A stretch of 64,000 nucleotides of DNA from Clostridiales bacterium. GTDB taxonomy: Bacteria > Bacillota > Clostridia > Saccharofermentanales > DTU023. The notes beneath the pieces were generated by a model. It saw only the letters and a program-made list of their open reading frames with translations. It was not told the DNA's origin and made no database searches. Position numbers and translations under genes: made by a program. The stretch lies in the NCBI GenBank assembly GCA_028724525.1, contig JAQYCV010000005.1, positions 62,001 to 126,000 of the forward strand. The letters run 5' to 3'. Positions 54,063 to 61,805 of this stretch are shown here, piece after piece; positions within the stretch are counted from its first letter, which is position 1; each line of letters starts with the position of its first letter.

Positions 54063-55490
54063 CTAAAAACGGAAGTAGAGGAAGGGGTTGTAGCTGGCTC
54101 CAGCCAGGGAGGCGGTGGAGAGGAGCAAGAGCCCCAGGATTTGGACGAGGTTAGCAGCAAAATAGTAGGGTGAGGCATGGATTTCCAGCTCGGAGTATTT
54201 GCGGTTGACCAGGTCCTTGAGCTTGGGCAGGAGGGGCAGGCTACCTAAATAGGCCAAGACCAGGAAGAGGAAGTTTTGCCGGAGGAGGACCCTGCCTTCC
54301 AAGTTCATGAAGGGTCCATTGAGGGCAAAGAGCCGGCTCAAGAAGATGCCCAGCTGGCTTAAATCGGTGAAGTAGAAGAGGGCCCAGCCAAAGAGGGTGA
54401 TGGGGACCATGTAGAGATGACCTAGAATCCGGGGGGCCCTGTCCAGGGTGGAGAGGAGGAAGGTCTTCTCAAGAATGAGGAAGACTAGATAGTAGAGCCC
54501 CCAGAAAATGAAGTTCCAGGAGGCCCCATGCCAGAAGCCTGTGAGAAACCAGACAATGCAAAGATTGACCAGTTGGTGGCGGCGATTGCCTCCCAAGGGA
54601 ATATAGACGTAATCCCGGAAAAAGCTAGACAGGGAGATGTGCCAGCGCCGCCAAAAATCCGTGACAGACCGGGCGATATAGGGGTAGTTAAAGTTTTCGG
54701 GGAAGTGGAAGCCAAAGATTCGGCCCAGGCCAATCGCCATGTCCGAATAGGCGGAAAAGTCATAGTAGATCTGCAAACTATAAGCGATCAAGCCGATGAG
54801 GGCTTCCAGGCCAGACAGGCGGCTGAGACGGCTGGACTCAATCGTTTGGGCCACCAGACTGCCAGCATAGTTAGCGATTAGACATTTTTTAGCCAGGCCC
54901 GCCACAAAGCGTCTGGCGCCCAAGGCCCGGTCTTTGGCCGAGGGATGGCGGTTGGTCATGGCCTGCTCGATATCTGTGTAGCGGACAATGGGGCCGGCGA
55001 TCAGCTGGGGGAAGAAAGACTGGTAGAGGAGAAAGTAGTCCAGGCGCTTTTGGACCTGGCAGTTGCCCCAGTAGAGGTCGACGATATAGGAGATGATCTG
55101 GAAGGTGTAAAAGGAAATACCAATCGGCAGGGCAAAATTGGGCTGAGCTAGGCTTATACCCAAGACGGCATTGATATTGGCGATAAAGAAGTCGGAATAC
55201 TTGAAGACCAGGAGGGGAATCAGGGCAGACAGGATGCCTAGGATCAAGAAGAGTTTTCGCGACTTTTGCTCGCGGTCGGGCCGGCAGGCTGCCATGAGCC
55301 GGCCAAAGAGATAAACCAAACTACCTGAGATTAAGAGCTGGAGGACCCAGAAGGGTTCGCCCCAAGCGTAAAAAAACAGGGAGAAAACCAGGAGTACGGT
55401 ATTTTTATGCTCAATCTTTTTGACTAAGTGGTAGACAATCAGGCAGAGGGGCAGGTAGGCATAGAGGAAGAAAAGACTAGAAAAAACCAT
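54063..55490 (-). CDS. MBOAT O-acyltransferase (AlgI/DltB-like)
   Basis: Moves acyl groups across the membrane to an extracytoplasmic partner. The 475-residue protein has about eleven membrane segments, LPIGISFYTFQIISYIVDLYWG, ARSVTDFWRRWHISLSSFFRDYVYIPLGGNR in parts, and the invariant His in WFLTGFWHGASWNFIFWG. Together with the next gene (DHHW protein) it forms a two-gene acetylation unit like AlgI-AlgX/J. AAAGGAG precedes the ATG. There are no dlt genes in the window, so the target is more likely a glycan than teichoic-acid alanylation. Confidence 0.95.
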   Translation of the reverse strand: MVFSSLFFLYAYLPLCLIVYHLVKKIEHKNTVLLVFSLFFYAWGEPFWVLQLLISGSLVYLFGRLMAACRPDREQKSRKLFLILGILSALIPLLVFKYSDFFIANINAVLGISLAQPNFALPIGISFYTFQIISYIVDLYWGNCQVQKRLDYFLLYQSFFPQLIAGPIVRYTDIEQAMTNRHPSAKDRALGARRFVAGLAKKCLIANYAGSLVAQTIESSRLSRLSGLEALIGLIAYSLQIYYDFSAYSDMAIGLGRIFGFHFPENFNYPYIARSVTDFWRRWHISLSSFFRDYVYIPLGGNRRHQLVNLCIVWFLTGFWHGASWNFIFWGLYYLVFLILEKTFLLSTLDRAPRILGHLYMVPITLFGWALFYFTDLSQLGIFLSRLFALNGPFMNLEGRVLLRQNFLFLVLAYLGSLPLLPKLKDLVNRKYSELEIHASPYYFAANLVQILGLLLLSTASLAGASYNPFLYFRF

Positions 55491-55587
55491 AAGCAGCTCC
55501 TTTCAGCTTTAGGTATTTTAAGGGCGGCAAGGGGATTCATCAAGTTAAATCACCATTACCAGCAGCCTTCCCGGGCAGACATTTCCC

Positions 55588-56838
55588 TTACTTTCGCAAT
55601 TTGCGATAAAGGCGGAGTCCTCCCAGGGCTAGTTTATAGAGGAAAGGCCGGGCGGCGAAGTCGTACTCACCGGCTGTTTCCTCAATGATGGGGTCAAAGT
55701 GAGACTTAAAGACAGTCAGGCCGTCATCAAAGGTCCCTTCTAGGCCGCCCAAGTTATAGCGGTCGGCCCCATGGGCAAAGGCCCAGCGAATCCCTTCTGT
55801 GTAGAGTTTCCACATGGCGGGTATCCGGGCGAAGCGTTCATCAGAAGCCGCATAGGGCATCTCTGCTGCCCTGCCATAACGGATGGCTAAGATTCCTGCC
55901 TGATATTTCTCCTGGCTCTCTTCAGCAGTCAGACTGGCTTCCAGGTCTTGGTAGAAGGCCAGGTCCTTATCGCGGGATATGACTTGCTCTTCTAGTTGCT
56001 TGACTTTCTTAGGGGCCGAATCGCCAAGGGCTTGAATCTCTTGGACTAGTTCGGTCTTGGCCTTTAAAGTCCTGGCCTTGGCCTGGGGGAGGTCAAAGGC
56101 GGCGAGAGCCAGAAGGGCCTCTTGACCATAGGCATCCAGGATCCTTTGAAAATAGGCCTTATCCCTAAGGCGGATCCCCTGACGGTCTTCGGTTAGTTTT
56201 ATGAGGCTGGCGAAGGAGTCTAAGCCTTCTGTGCCCAAGTTTTCAGTCTCCACAAAATATCGGTCGTTCAATTTAAGATTGTAGCGGATCTTGCCCTTGG
56301 GTGGATCTTCCCAACTATCTTTGCGGACCAGAGCCTGAAAGCGGGGCTGGATCGTAGACCCCATGTCCAGACTCAGAGCTTGGTGGACAAAGCCCGCCTG
56401 GGCAAAGCTTTGATTGAGCTTTTCTAAATTGAAAAGCTCTTTGGCCTCGCCATTTTGAAAATCCTTGATCGAACCTTCCCGAATGGGGCAGGGGGGATGG
56501 ACACGGACAAAAAGGGCTCCCTGCTTTTTCGCCAAACTGGCCAGGCCTAGCAAAAAAGCCTGGAGAATATCACTCTGCTGATAATCTAAAAGAGGGCCAT
56601 GGGGCAGGTACCAGAAAGTAAGGCCCAAGGCCAGGGGCCGGCAAAGGATTTGGCCGGCAGCCACGAGTTGGCCTTGGCTGTCACGCAGACCCACCCGGAG
56701 GGGTAGCCACTCGGCCTTTACTTCGGCCCAGGGCGTTGACTGGAGGATATTGGCAAGATCATGCTGGCGGGCAAAGTGGTCAAACTCAGCTAGGGAAAGC
56801 TGGTCTACAAAGCGATAATCTGTGATGAGTTCGGACAT
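55588..56838 (-). CDS. FemX/FemAB-type peptidoglycan bridge aminoacyltransferase
   Basis: Adds amino acids from aminoacyl-tRNA to the peptidoglycan side chain. The 416-residue protein has two GNAT-like lobes: an early HDLANILQSTPWAEVKAEW, then FQALVRKDSWEDPPKGKIRYNLK and RDKAYFQRILDAYG. A helical arm, about 255-300, resembles the Fem coiled coil that grips the tRNA. The second lobe has AGILAIRYGRAAEMPYAASDE and YNLGGLEGTFDDGLTVFKSHFDP. The added residue cannot be predicted. It may share a transcript with the downstream MBOAT gene, 97 bases away. Confidence 0.93.
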   Translation of the reverse strand: MSELITDYRFVDQLSLAEFDHFARQHDLANILQSTPWAEVKAEWLPLRVGLRDSQGQLVAAGQILCRPLALGLTFWYLPHGPLLDYQQSDILQAFLLGLASLAKKQGALFVRVHPPCPIREGSIKDFQNGEAKELFNLEKLNQSFAQAGFVHQALSLDMGSTIQPRFQALVRKDSWEDPPKGKIRYNLKLNDRYFVETENLGTEGLDSFASLIKLTEDRQGIRLRDKAYFQRILDAYGQEALLALAAFDLPQAKARTLKAKTELVQEIQALGDSAPKKVKQLEEQVISRDKDLAFYQDLEASLTAEESQEKYQAGILAIRYGRAAEMPYAASDERFARIPAMWKLYTEGIRWAFAHGADRYNLGGLEGTFDDGLTVFKSHFDPIIEETAGEYDFAARPFLYKLALGGLRLYRKLRK

Positions 56839-56899
56839 ATATTTTCTTTCTATGACTCCAGGCCGAGCCTGTTAGCCTTTAGTCGCTGGTAAGCCTATT

Positions 56900-57796
56900 T
56901 TACCTGGGCCGGGCCAAACTCTCTACTGCCCAGACTTGGCAGCAGGGAAATTTTTCCTTCAGGCGCTTATAGCAAGTTTTTTGTTCCAGAATGTGACCGT
57001 AGCTGGCAAAGACGCTAGGACCAGATCCGCTCAAGGCTACTTGCCTAGCGGGGCTTGTTTCTAAAAAGTCAATCAGCTCCCGGATGATGGGGTAACGACT
57101 GGCTTGTAGGTCCTGGAAGTCATTGATATAGGGGGCAGTCACTGCCCACATCTTTTGCTCAGTCCTGAGGTCTGATTGCTGAGGATGGGCCTCATCCCAG
57201 CTTTGGAAGGCCTGGCGGGTGGAAATATCCAGTTTAGGTTTGGCTAAGATGAAGTAGCTTTTGGCCAGGTCAGGCAAGGGAGTGACTTGATCGCCATAGC
57301 CGGATACCTGGGCTAGGCCCTGGGTAAGAAAGAAGGGGACATCTGACCCCAGGCTAAAGGCCAGGTCCTGTAAGTCTCCTGCCTCCAGTCGGGCTTGGGG
57401 AAAGAGCTCTTGTAGGGCCAGGAGGCCGGCTGCGGCATCCGAAGAGCCGCCGCCTAGGCCAGCTTGACTAGGAATGTTTTTATCCAAATGGACACGGAGA
57501 TGTGGTTTCAAACCTGTTTTGCCCAGCCAAAGGTCCAGGGCTTGATAGAGGAGGTTATCCTGGTCTGTTGGAAGGCGAGGATCGGAGCAAGTGAGCTGTA
57601 TCCTGGCCATCTGCTTGCCGGGCTGGGAAGGCAGTACTCTAATGTTGATCTCATCACAGAGGGAAATCGTCTGCATATAAGAAAAAATCTGGTGGAGGCC
57701 AGACGGGCCCTTAGGCCCTAGGCGGAGACTCAAATTGAGCTTAGCTGGAGCCAGGATAGTCATAGCCTGTTCTGCTTTTTGATCCTGTATTTTCAT
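56900..57796 (-). CDS. ispE: 4-diphosphocytidyl-2-C-methyl-D-erythritol kinase
   Basis: MEP-pathway isoprenoid kinase of the GHMP family. The 298-residue protein has APAKLNLSLRLGPKGPSGLHQIFS (lysine of the active site), the ATP loop IPSQAGLGGGSSDAAAGLLAL, and the third motif QVALSGSGPSVFASYG. The start is not fixed: ATG 57796 gives an extra 11 residues over ATG 57763, and neither has a good ribosome site. It shows the organism uses the MEP route. Confidence 0.95.
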   Translation of the reverse strand: MKIQDQKAEQAMTILAPAKLNLSLRLGPKGPSGLHQIFSYMQTISLCDEINIRVLPSQPGKQMARIQLTCSDPRLPTDQDNLLYQALDLWLGKTGLKPHLRVHLDKNIPSQAGLGGGSSDAAAGLLALQELFPQARLEAGDLQDLAFSLGSDVPFFLTQGLAQVSGYGDQVTPLPDLAKSYFILAKPKLDISTRQAFQSWDEAHPQQSDLRTEQKMWAVTAPYINDFQDLQASRYPIIRELIDFLETSPARQVALSGSGPSVFASYGHILEQKTCYKRLKEKFPCCQVWAVESLARPR

Positions 57797-57818
57797 AGGA
57801 TCTATCTTACCATGTAAA

Positions 57819-57850
57819 AAGTGGCTGCCTCACATCTGAGACAGCCACTT
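57819..57850 (-). terminator. Terminator of the DUF969-DUF979-pcp operon
   Basis: On the reverse strand AAGTGGCTGTCTCA, loop GATG, and TGAGGCAGCCACTT form a 14-bp stem with one mismatch, then TTTAC. It lies 22 bases after the pcp stop. Confidence 0.9.
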
Positions 57851-57871
57851 GATCTCTGCTTGGCAGAAGGC

Positions 57872-58513
57872 TTAGAACTCTTTGCCGCCTGTGACCTTGA
57901 GGTCTTCCTCATGGTCCACAATGGCCTTGAGACCAGCTTCAATGCCCTTGGCAATATCTGTTAAAGCCATGGCCGGAGTATTGTTTCTGGCAACAACCTG
58001 TTCCGGGATGAAGGGGACATGCATAAAGCCGCCCCGGGCTTCCGGGAACTCTTTCGCGATGGTGTAGAGCACACCATACATGAGGTGGTTGCAGACAAAG
58101 GTGCCAGCCGTATTGGAGACAGAGGCAGGTAGGCCCGCTTCCTTAATGTACTCCACCATGGCCTTGATGGGCAGGTTGGAGAAGTAGGCAGGTGCGCCGT
58201 CTTGGAAGATAGCGACGTCCACAGGCTGGTTGCCCTCGTTGTCTTTGATGCGGGCATCATCCAGATTGATGGCTACCCGCTCGGGAGTGAGGGCAAAGCG
58301 CCCGCCGGCTTGGCCGATGCAGAGTACGACATCTGGCTTGTGCTGGCGCATAGCTGCTTGAACCTTTTCAATAGATTTATGGAAAACAGTAGGGACTTCC
58401 AGCTTGATGACTTCGGCGTCGATCTTACTAGTGTCTACAATTTTGACCGCTTCCAGAGCGGGGTTTACCTTATCTTCTCCAAAGGGATCAAAAGCAGTTA
58501 ATAGGATTTTCAT
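57872..58513 (-). CDS. pcp: Pyrrolidone-carboxylate peptidase
   Basis: Cytoplasmic cysteine peptidase that removes N-terminal pyroglutamate from peptides. The 213-residue protein has [44 protein letters not shown], the catalytic Glu region, [17 protein letters not shown] with the catalytic Cys, and HVPFIPEQ with the His. It is the last gene of a three-gene operon with DUF979 and DUF969 membrane proteins, an arrangement that recurs in other bacteria and points to pyroglutamate handling. Confidence 0.97.
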   Translation of the reverse strand: MKILLTAFDPFGEDKVNPALEAVKIVDTSKIDAEVIKLEVPTVFHKSIEKVQAAMRQHKPDVVLCIGQAGGRFALTPERVAINLDDARIKDNEGNQPVDVAIFQDGAPAYFSNLPIKAMVEYIKEAGLPASVSNTAGTFVCNHLMYGVLYTIAKEFPEARGGFMHVPFIPEQVVARNNTPAMALTDIAKGIEAGLKAIVDHEEDLKVTGGKEF

Positions 58514-58537
58514 GATATTCCTTTCTAGGCTGAGCCG

Positions 58538-59473
58538 TTAGAAAGCCAGGAAGTAAACCAGGAGAATATGAATGATCAACATGCACAGGGCAAAGGGCGC
58601 TTGTGCCTTGATGATGGCATTTTGGTCCTTAGTTTCCAGCAAGGCAGCGGGCATGATGTTGAAGTTAGCAGCCATGGGCGTTACCAGGGTACCGCAATAG
58701 CCAGCGGTTAAGCCTAGAGCGCCTACGACTGCGGGGTTAGCTCCCTGCATGATCAGGAAGGGGATGCCAATACCAACGGTAATAACGGAGAAGGCGGCAA
58801 AACCGTTACCCATGATGATGGTGAAGAGGGCCATACCGATGCAGTAGACAGCAGATGCCACAAACTTAGAACCTTCGGGAATGACAGAAGAAACGCCAGA
58901 GGAGATGACTTCACCAACGCCAGCGGCGGTAAAGACTGCGCCTAGAGCGGTTAGCAGTTGAGGCAGGATACCAGTGGTGCTGACATTGTCCATGAGGCGG
59001 ACACCTTCTGTAGCAGCTTGGCTGATATTCGCTCTGGTAATCAGGAGGGCAACAATTAAGCCAGCCAGACCAGAGAAGCCCAAGACCACAGCACCAGCCA
59101 TTTTAGGCAGGAAGCTGGCTAAGAGCACAGCGGATACGGCCAGGGTCAGAGCAGGCAGGAAGATCTTGTAGCCAATCCTGTCGGCATTTTGGCGGGTTTC
59201 TTCTTCTTTGAGGACCTTGCCTTCGCCCCGGACGACGCCCTTAATCCCCGTGAGAATAGCCAAGATAATAATGGCGATACCGGTGATCATGCCATCTACA
59301 TGGGGGCCTACAGCAAAGGTGAAGGCCAAAATCAGCCAGAAGGCCAGGGTGGTTTTCTTCTTGAAAGAATCTGAAATCGTCTTGTAGGCATTGAGGCCAA
59401 CCAGGACAAAAATGATGGCGATCAGAACGTAGAAAATTTCGCCAGCAACTAAGTTAAATTGTTTCCAATCCAT
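58538..59473 (-). CDS. DUF979 membrane protein, probable transporter subunit
   Basis: A 311-residue integral membrane protein with about nine hydrophobic segments (FYVLIAIIFVLVGLNAY; GFAAFSVITVGIGIPFLIM; the C-terminal LCMLIIHILLVYFLAF). The motif PAVVGALGLTAGYCGTLVTPMAANFNIMPAALLE in pieces resembles the transport loops of organic-anion permeases. DUF979 and DUF969 occur together next to pcp, so a joint transporter for pyroglutamate or a related compound is a reasonable inference, not shown by sequence alone. Confidence 0.88.
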   Translation of the reverse strand: MDWKQFNLVAGEIFYVLIAIIFVLVGLNAYKTISDSFKKKTTLAFWLILAFTFAVGPHVDGMITGIAIIILAILTGIKGVVRGEGKVLKEEETRQNADRIGYKIFLPALTLAVSAVLLASFLPKMAGAVVLGFSGLAGLIVALLITRANISQAATEGVRLMDNVSTTGILPQLLTALGAVFTAAGVGEVISSGVSSVIPEGSKFVASAVYCIGMALFTIIMGNGFAAFSVITVGIGIPFLIMQGANPAVVGALGLTAGYCGTLVTPMAANFNIMPAALLETKDQNAIIKAQAPFALCMLIIHILLVYFLAF

Positions 59474-59485
59474 GGTCTTTACCTC

Positions 59486-60175
59486 CTAGCGTGCTTTCTT
59501 GCCATTCAACAGGCGGCCGTCCAGTTTCTTGTCGAAAATGGTGTAGTAGATAGCGCCCACGACTACGGACAAGACCGCAATGGGGATAGACCACTTAGCG
59601 ATCTCTAAGGCAGTCACAGTGTCATAGCCTTGATCCTGTAGGGTAGTGGCGATGAGCAGGGTACCGGAAGATGCCATGAAGACGTTCTGGCCAAAGAAGT
59701 TACCTGCATTTTCGGCGCCAGCAACAAGGCCCTTGATCTGATCTTCGGTCTTCTCATCCACTTCTCCGTACTTGGTAACCGCAGCAGCTTGAGCCATGGG
59801 GTTAATCAAGGGACGGACAAATTGCGGGTGACCGCCAATTCTCAGGGAAAGGGCCGCGGACAGGGCGCGAATAGCTTGGTATAACAGGGTGATACGCCCC
59901 ACGGTGGCTGCTTTAATCTGACTAATGAAGTCTACAGCCTTATCTTTTAGACCGTAGCGCTCGCACAGTCCAATAACGGGCAGGGTGAGTACAAACATGG
60001 TGGCCAGACGGTTGGAGAGGAATTTTTCTCCTAAGAGTCTGAGCAGTTCGTCTAAGGGGATACCCGCTACTAAACCTGTAGCGATACCCGCGATAACGAC
60101 GGTTGAGATGGTGTCTAGTTTGATGGCGAAGCCGATCACTACGATCAGGACACCAATCAATTTTACAATTTCCAT
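59486..60175 (-). CDS. DUF969 membrane protein, probable transporter subunit
   Basis: A 229-residue membrane protein, first gene of the operon. Hydrophobic helices include IVKLIGVLIVVIGFAIKL, TISTVVIAGIATGLVAGIPL and WSIPIAVLSVVVGAIYYTIF. Conserved-looking GGHPQFVRPLINPMAQAAA and GAENAGNFFGQNVFMASSGTLLIA may line the pathway. AGGAGG lies 5 bases before the ATG. The leader carries a terminator-like hairpin. Confidence 0.88.
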   Translation of the reverse strand: MEIVKLIGVLIVVIGFAIKLDTISTVVIAGIATGLVAGIPLDELLRLLGEKFLSNRLATMFVLTLPVIGLCERYGLKDKAVDFISQIKAATVGRITLLYQAIRALSAALSLRIGGHPQFVRPLINPMAQAAAVTKYGEVDEKTEDQIKGLVAGAENAGNFFGQNVFMASSGTLLIATTLQDQGYDTVTALEIAKWSIPIAVLSVVVGAIYYTIFDKKLDGRLLNGKKAR

Positions 60176-60186
60176 ACAAACCTCCT

Positions 60187-60226
60187 CTAAAAACTATCAA
60201 ACAAGGGACTTAGAAGTCCTTGTTTG
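60187..60226 (-). promoter_or_regulatory. Terminator-like leader hairpin upstream of DUF969
   Basis: On the reverse strand CAAACAAGGACTT, loop CT, AAGTCCCTTGTTTG (one bulged base), then ATAGTTTTT and immediately the AGAGGAGG ribosome site. The position between promoter and gene suggests attenuation. A TATGCT box lies further upstream (about 60232-60237). Confidence 0.55.
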
Positions 60227-60337
60227 TTCCTTAGCATACGGCAAGTATGTGAAAAAATCTAGTTGCCTGTTCGCAAGTTCTACTTTGGCTAAAGTGAAAA
60301 AGTAAGTTGGGGGTGCGGACAAAATCTTGGACAGCCT

Positions 60338-60430
60338 CATGAGGCAAAGTCCATGGTCCTTCTGTAATCAAGAGGGCTCAAGTCATTGAGTCTTCCGCGG
60401 TCAATCGCCCGATGGCAGCAAGCAGTTCAT
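60338..60430 (-). pseudogene. C-terminal remnant of an IS3-type transposase OrfB
   Basis: Reverse-strand reading from about 60430 gives HRAIDRGRLNDLSPLDYRR, MDFAS and a stop, matching the typical end of IS3-family integrases (a Leu-Ser-Pro-x-x-Tyr-Arg pattern). An in-frame stop lies just upstream, so only about 30 codons survive. Confidence 0.6.
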
Positions 60431-60531
60431 CATTGACGGCAGGATTTTACCAACTTTTGGCAAAATAAAAACAGGCAAGGGTCGAAGCCTTGTCCGTTTT
60501 TGAACGCTGTGTTAGCTTTAATAGATTTCTA

Positions 60532-60560
60532 TTGACATCACATTTGAAATCCGTTAAAAA
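60532..60560 (+). promoter_or_regulatory. Candidate promoter of the passenger gene
   Basis: TTGACA (60532-60537), 17 bases, TAAAAA (60555-60560). It would give a leader of about 200 bases. That leader contains inverted arms ACAGTTTGGCTT (60637-60648) and AAGCCAAACTGT (60719-60730), and a further GTGCG/CGCAC pair before the ribosome site. Confidence 0.5.
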
Positions 60561-60772
60561 GTTTTTGAGTAGTATAGTACTATTTAACTTTTATGGTGAT
60601 TGGAGATGATGGTATCATATTTCGTTTTGATGATAGACAGTTTGGCTTTTAATAAAAACGATTTCGATATAGTCCCCAATTGTGGAGAGGACGATGTAAA
60701 TTGTTAATGTAAGTGCGTAAGCCAAACTGTAAAATGTTGGATTGCGCACTTTTTAGTTTGGAGGAATGTGCA

Positions 60773-61045
60773 ATGAAATCAAAACTAAAAAGAAAGTATG
60801 CATATCTGTGTCTAAGTTTATTTGTTGCAGGTATCGTTTGCGTATGGGTTCCCTTTTTTTTTGTTTCATCAGAAACTGGAAAATATTTCGTTATTGTTGG
60901 CATTATCTTAGTTCTTTGTGCTCTTGGAGCAAAGTATATCTTACTAAAATGCCCTTATTGTGGTTATAGAGGATTAGTACCTCAATGGCATAGCAATGGC
61001 AATTGCCATTGTCCCCAATGTGGGAACAAAATATTATGGGAATAG
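60773..61045 (+). CDS. Small membrane zinc-ribbon protein (IS passenger)
   Basis: A 90-residue protein of unknown function. A basic start (MKSKLKRKYAYL) leads to two membrane segments, LCLSLFVAGIVCVWVPFFFV and YFVIVGIILVLCALGAKYILL. A cytoplasmic-type zinc ribbon follows, with CPYCGYRG and, 14 residues later, CHCPQCGNKILWE. ATG 60773 follows GGAGG by 8 bases; the frame continues 20 codons upstream but without a better site. The DNA is clearly more AT-rich than the chromosomal genes around, suggesting acquisition. It lies between the two ends of the decayed IS element. Confidence 0.75.
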   Translation: MKSKLKRKYAYLCLSLFVAGIVCVWVPFFFVSSETGKYFVIVGIILVLCALGAKYILLKCPYCGYRGLVPQWHSNGNCHCPQCGNKILWE

Positions 61046-61171
61046 ACACAATTTTTTCATTGATATAGTTAGGAAAAAATCATTTGCTACTCGTTTATTT
61101 GCTGTTTTACTAATGATTGCAATACTTATGCCTCATCACCTTGTTCGTATAACACGGCCGGCCTTCCTGGC

Positions 61172-61315
61172 TCACTTTTTCCCCGCTTTTTGCCTCCGAA
61201 CCCACACGGCATAGATGGGGATGCTCGGATAGCCTAGTGCCTTGATGGCTTTTCTCAAGCTTCCTTCCCTCTTGCAGACTTCCAAGGCTTTCCTGATTTC
61301 TTCCTCTGAATACAT
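61172..61315 (-). pseudogene. N-terminal fragment of an IS3-type transposase OrfA
   Basis: A 47-residue reading MYSEEEIRKALEVCKREGS then LRKAIKALGYPS, a helix-turn-helix like the start of IS3/IS150 OrfA proteins. GGAAGG precedes its ATG, just inside the inverted end. It stops early after RRQKAGKK; the rest of OrfA is missing. Confidence 0.6.
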
Positions 61316-61369
61316 ATTTCCTTCCAGAGTCCAGTTTTTTGTCCGCACCCCCGGGTCTCCATGGACGTG

Positions 61370-61554
61370 CATATTTGCAAGTAGTGGGTGGCCAGAAGTC
61401 TATGCTACTTTGGATTTCCGGATTCTCTGGCATTATTGCAACTAATGGGTGGGCCTGTCGGGCAAGTTTGCAAGAAGTGGATGATTACGTGAGCAAATCT
61501 GCAGCTAATGGGTGGTTTGTTCGCAGGACTCCATCCATTACTTGTAAATTTGCC
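61370..61554. repeat. Repeat array B: second copy of the 31-bp unit family
   Basis: Five units related to TTTGCAAGTAATGGATGG. Forward copies are at 61370-61391, 61429-61452, 61460-61483 and 61491-61515, the last three exactly 31 bases apart. A reverse copy at 61531-61554 can pair with the fourth. Beyond it, TGAAATC-CCAGAAATCCGAAA is the reverse complement of the sequence flanking array A, so about 40 flanking bases are shared as well. It begins 18 bases from the IS3-like end. Confidence 0.85.
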
Positions 61555-61805
61555 TGAAATCCCAGAAATCCGAAATAATTGGTAAGGCGGGTAGGCGGCA
61601 GAATGGCTAGGATGCTTGATATTTGATCATATCGCTAAGAAAGTAGCATACACGCTAAAGAGAACAAATCTAAATTTAGTCTTACTCTTCAAATCAAGGA
61701 AGAATTAGTTGGAAAATTTAGACGAAAAAATACCACAAGCCTTACCTGAGATATCTTGTAAGACTTATGGCAACTTTTTTAGCTTTTGGTGTGGAACTTA
61801 CTATT
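61555..61805. other. Gene-free stretch after array B
   Basis: About 250 AT-rich bases between the repeat array and the convergent unknown membrane gene. No gene or clear RNA signal is visible. The open frame through array B ends here and is a translation of repeats. Confidence 0.5.

Larger units (their letters stand above)
60309..61352 (-). mobile_element. Decayed IS3-family element bracketing an unrelated gene
   Basis: Inverted ends: GGGGGTGCGGACAAAA then TCTTGGAC at 60309-60331 and, reversed, GGGGGTGCGGACAAAA then AACTGGAC at the right end (61352 downward). Inside the right end is a start-plus-HTH fragment of a transposase OrfA. Inside the left end is the last 20 or so codons of an OrfB-like integrase (RLNDLSPLDYRR then a stop). 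At 1044 bases the element is shorter than a typical IS3 member. Its middle is AT-rich and encodes a forward-strand gene not belonging to an IS. No target duplication is visible. Confidence 0.68.

Noticed and set aside
61339..61557. 72-residue forward reading frame
   Set aside because: Same reason: it reads through repeat array B.
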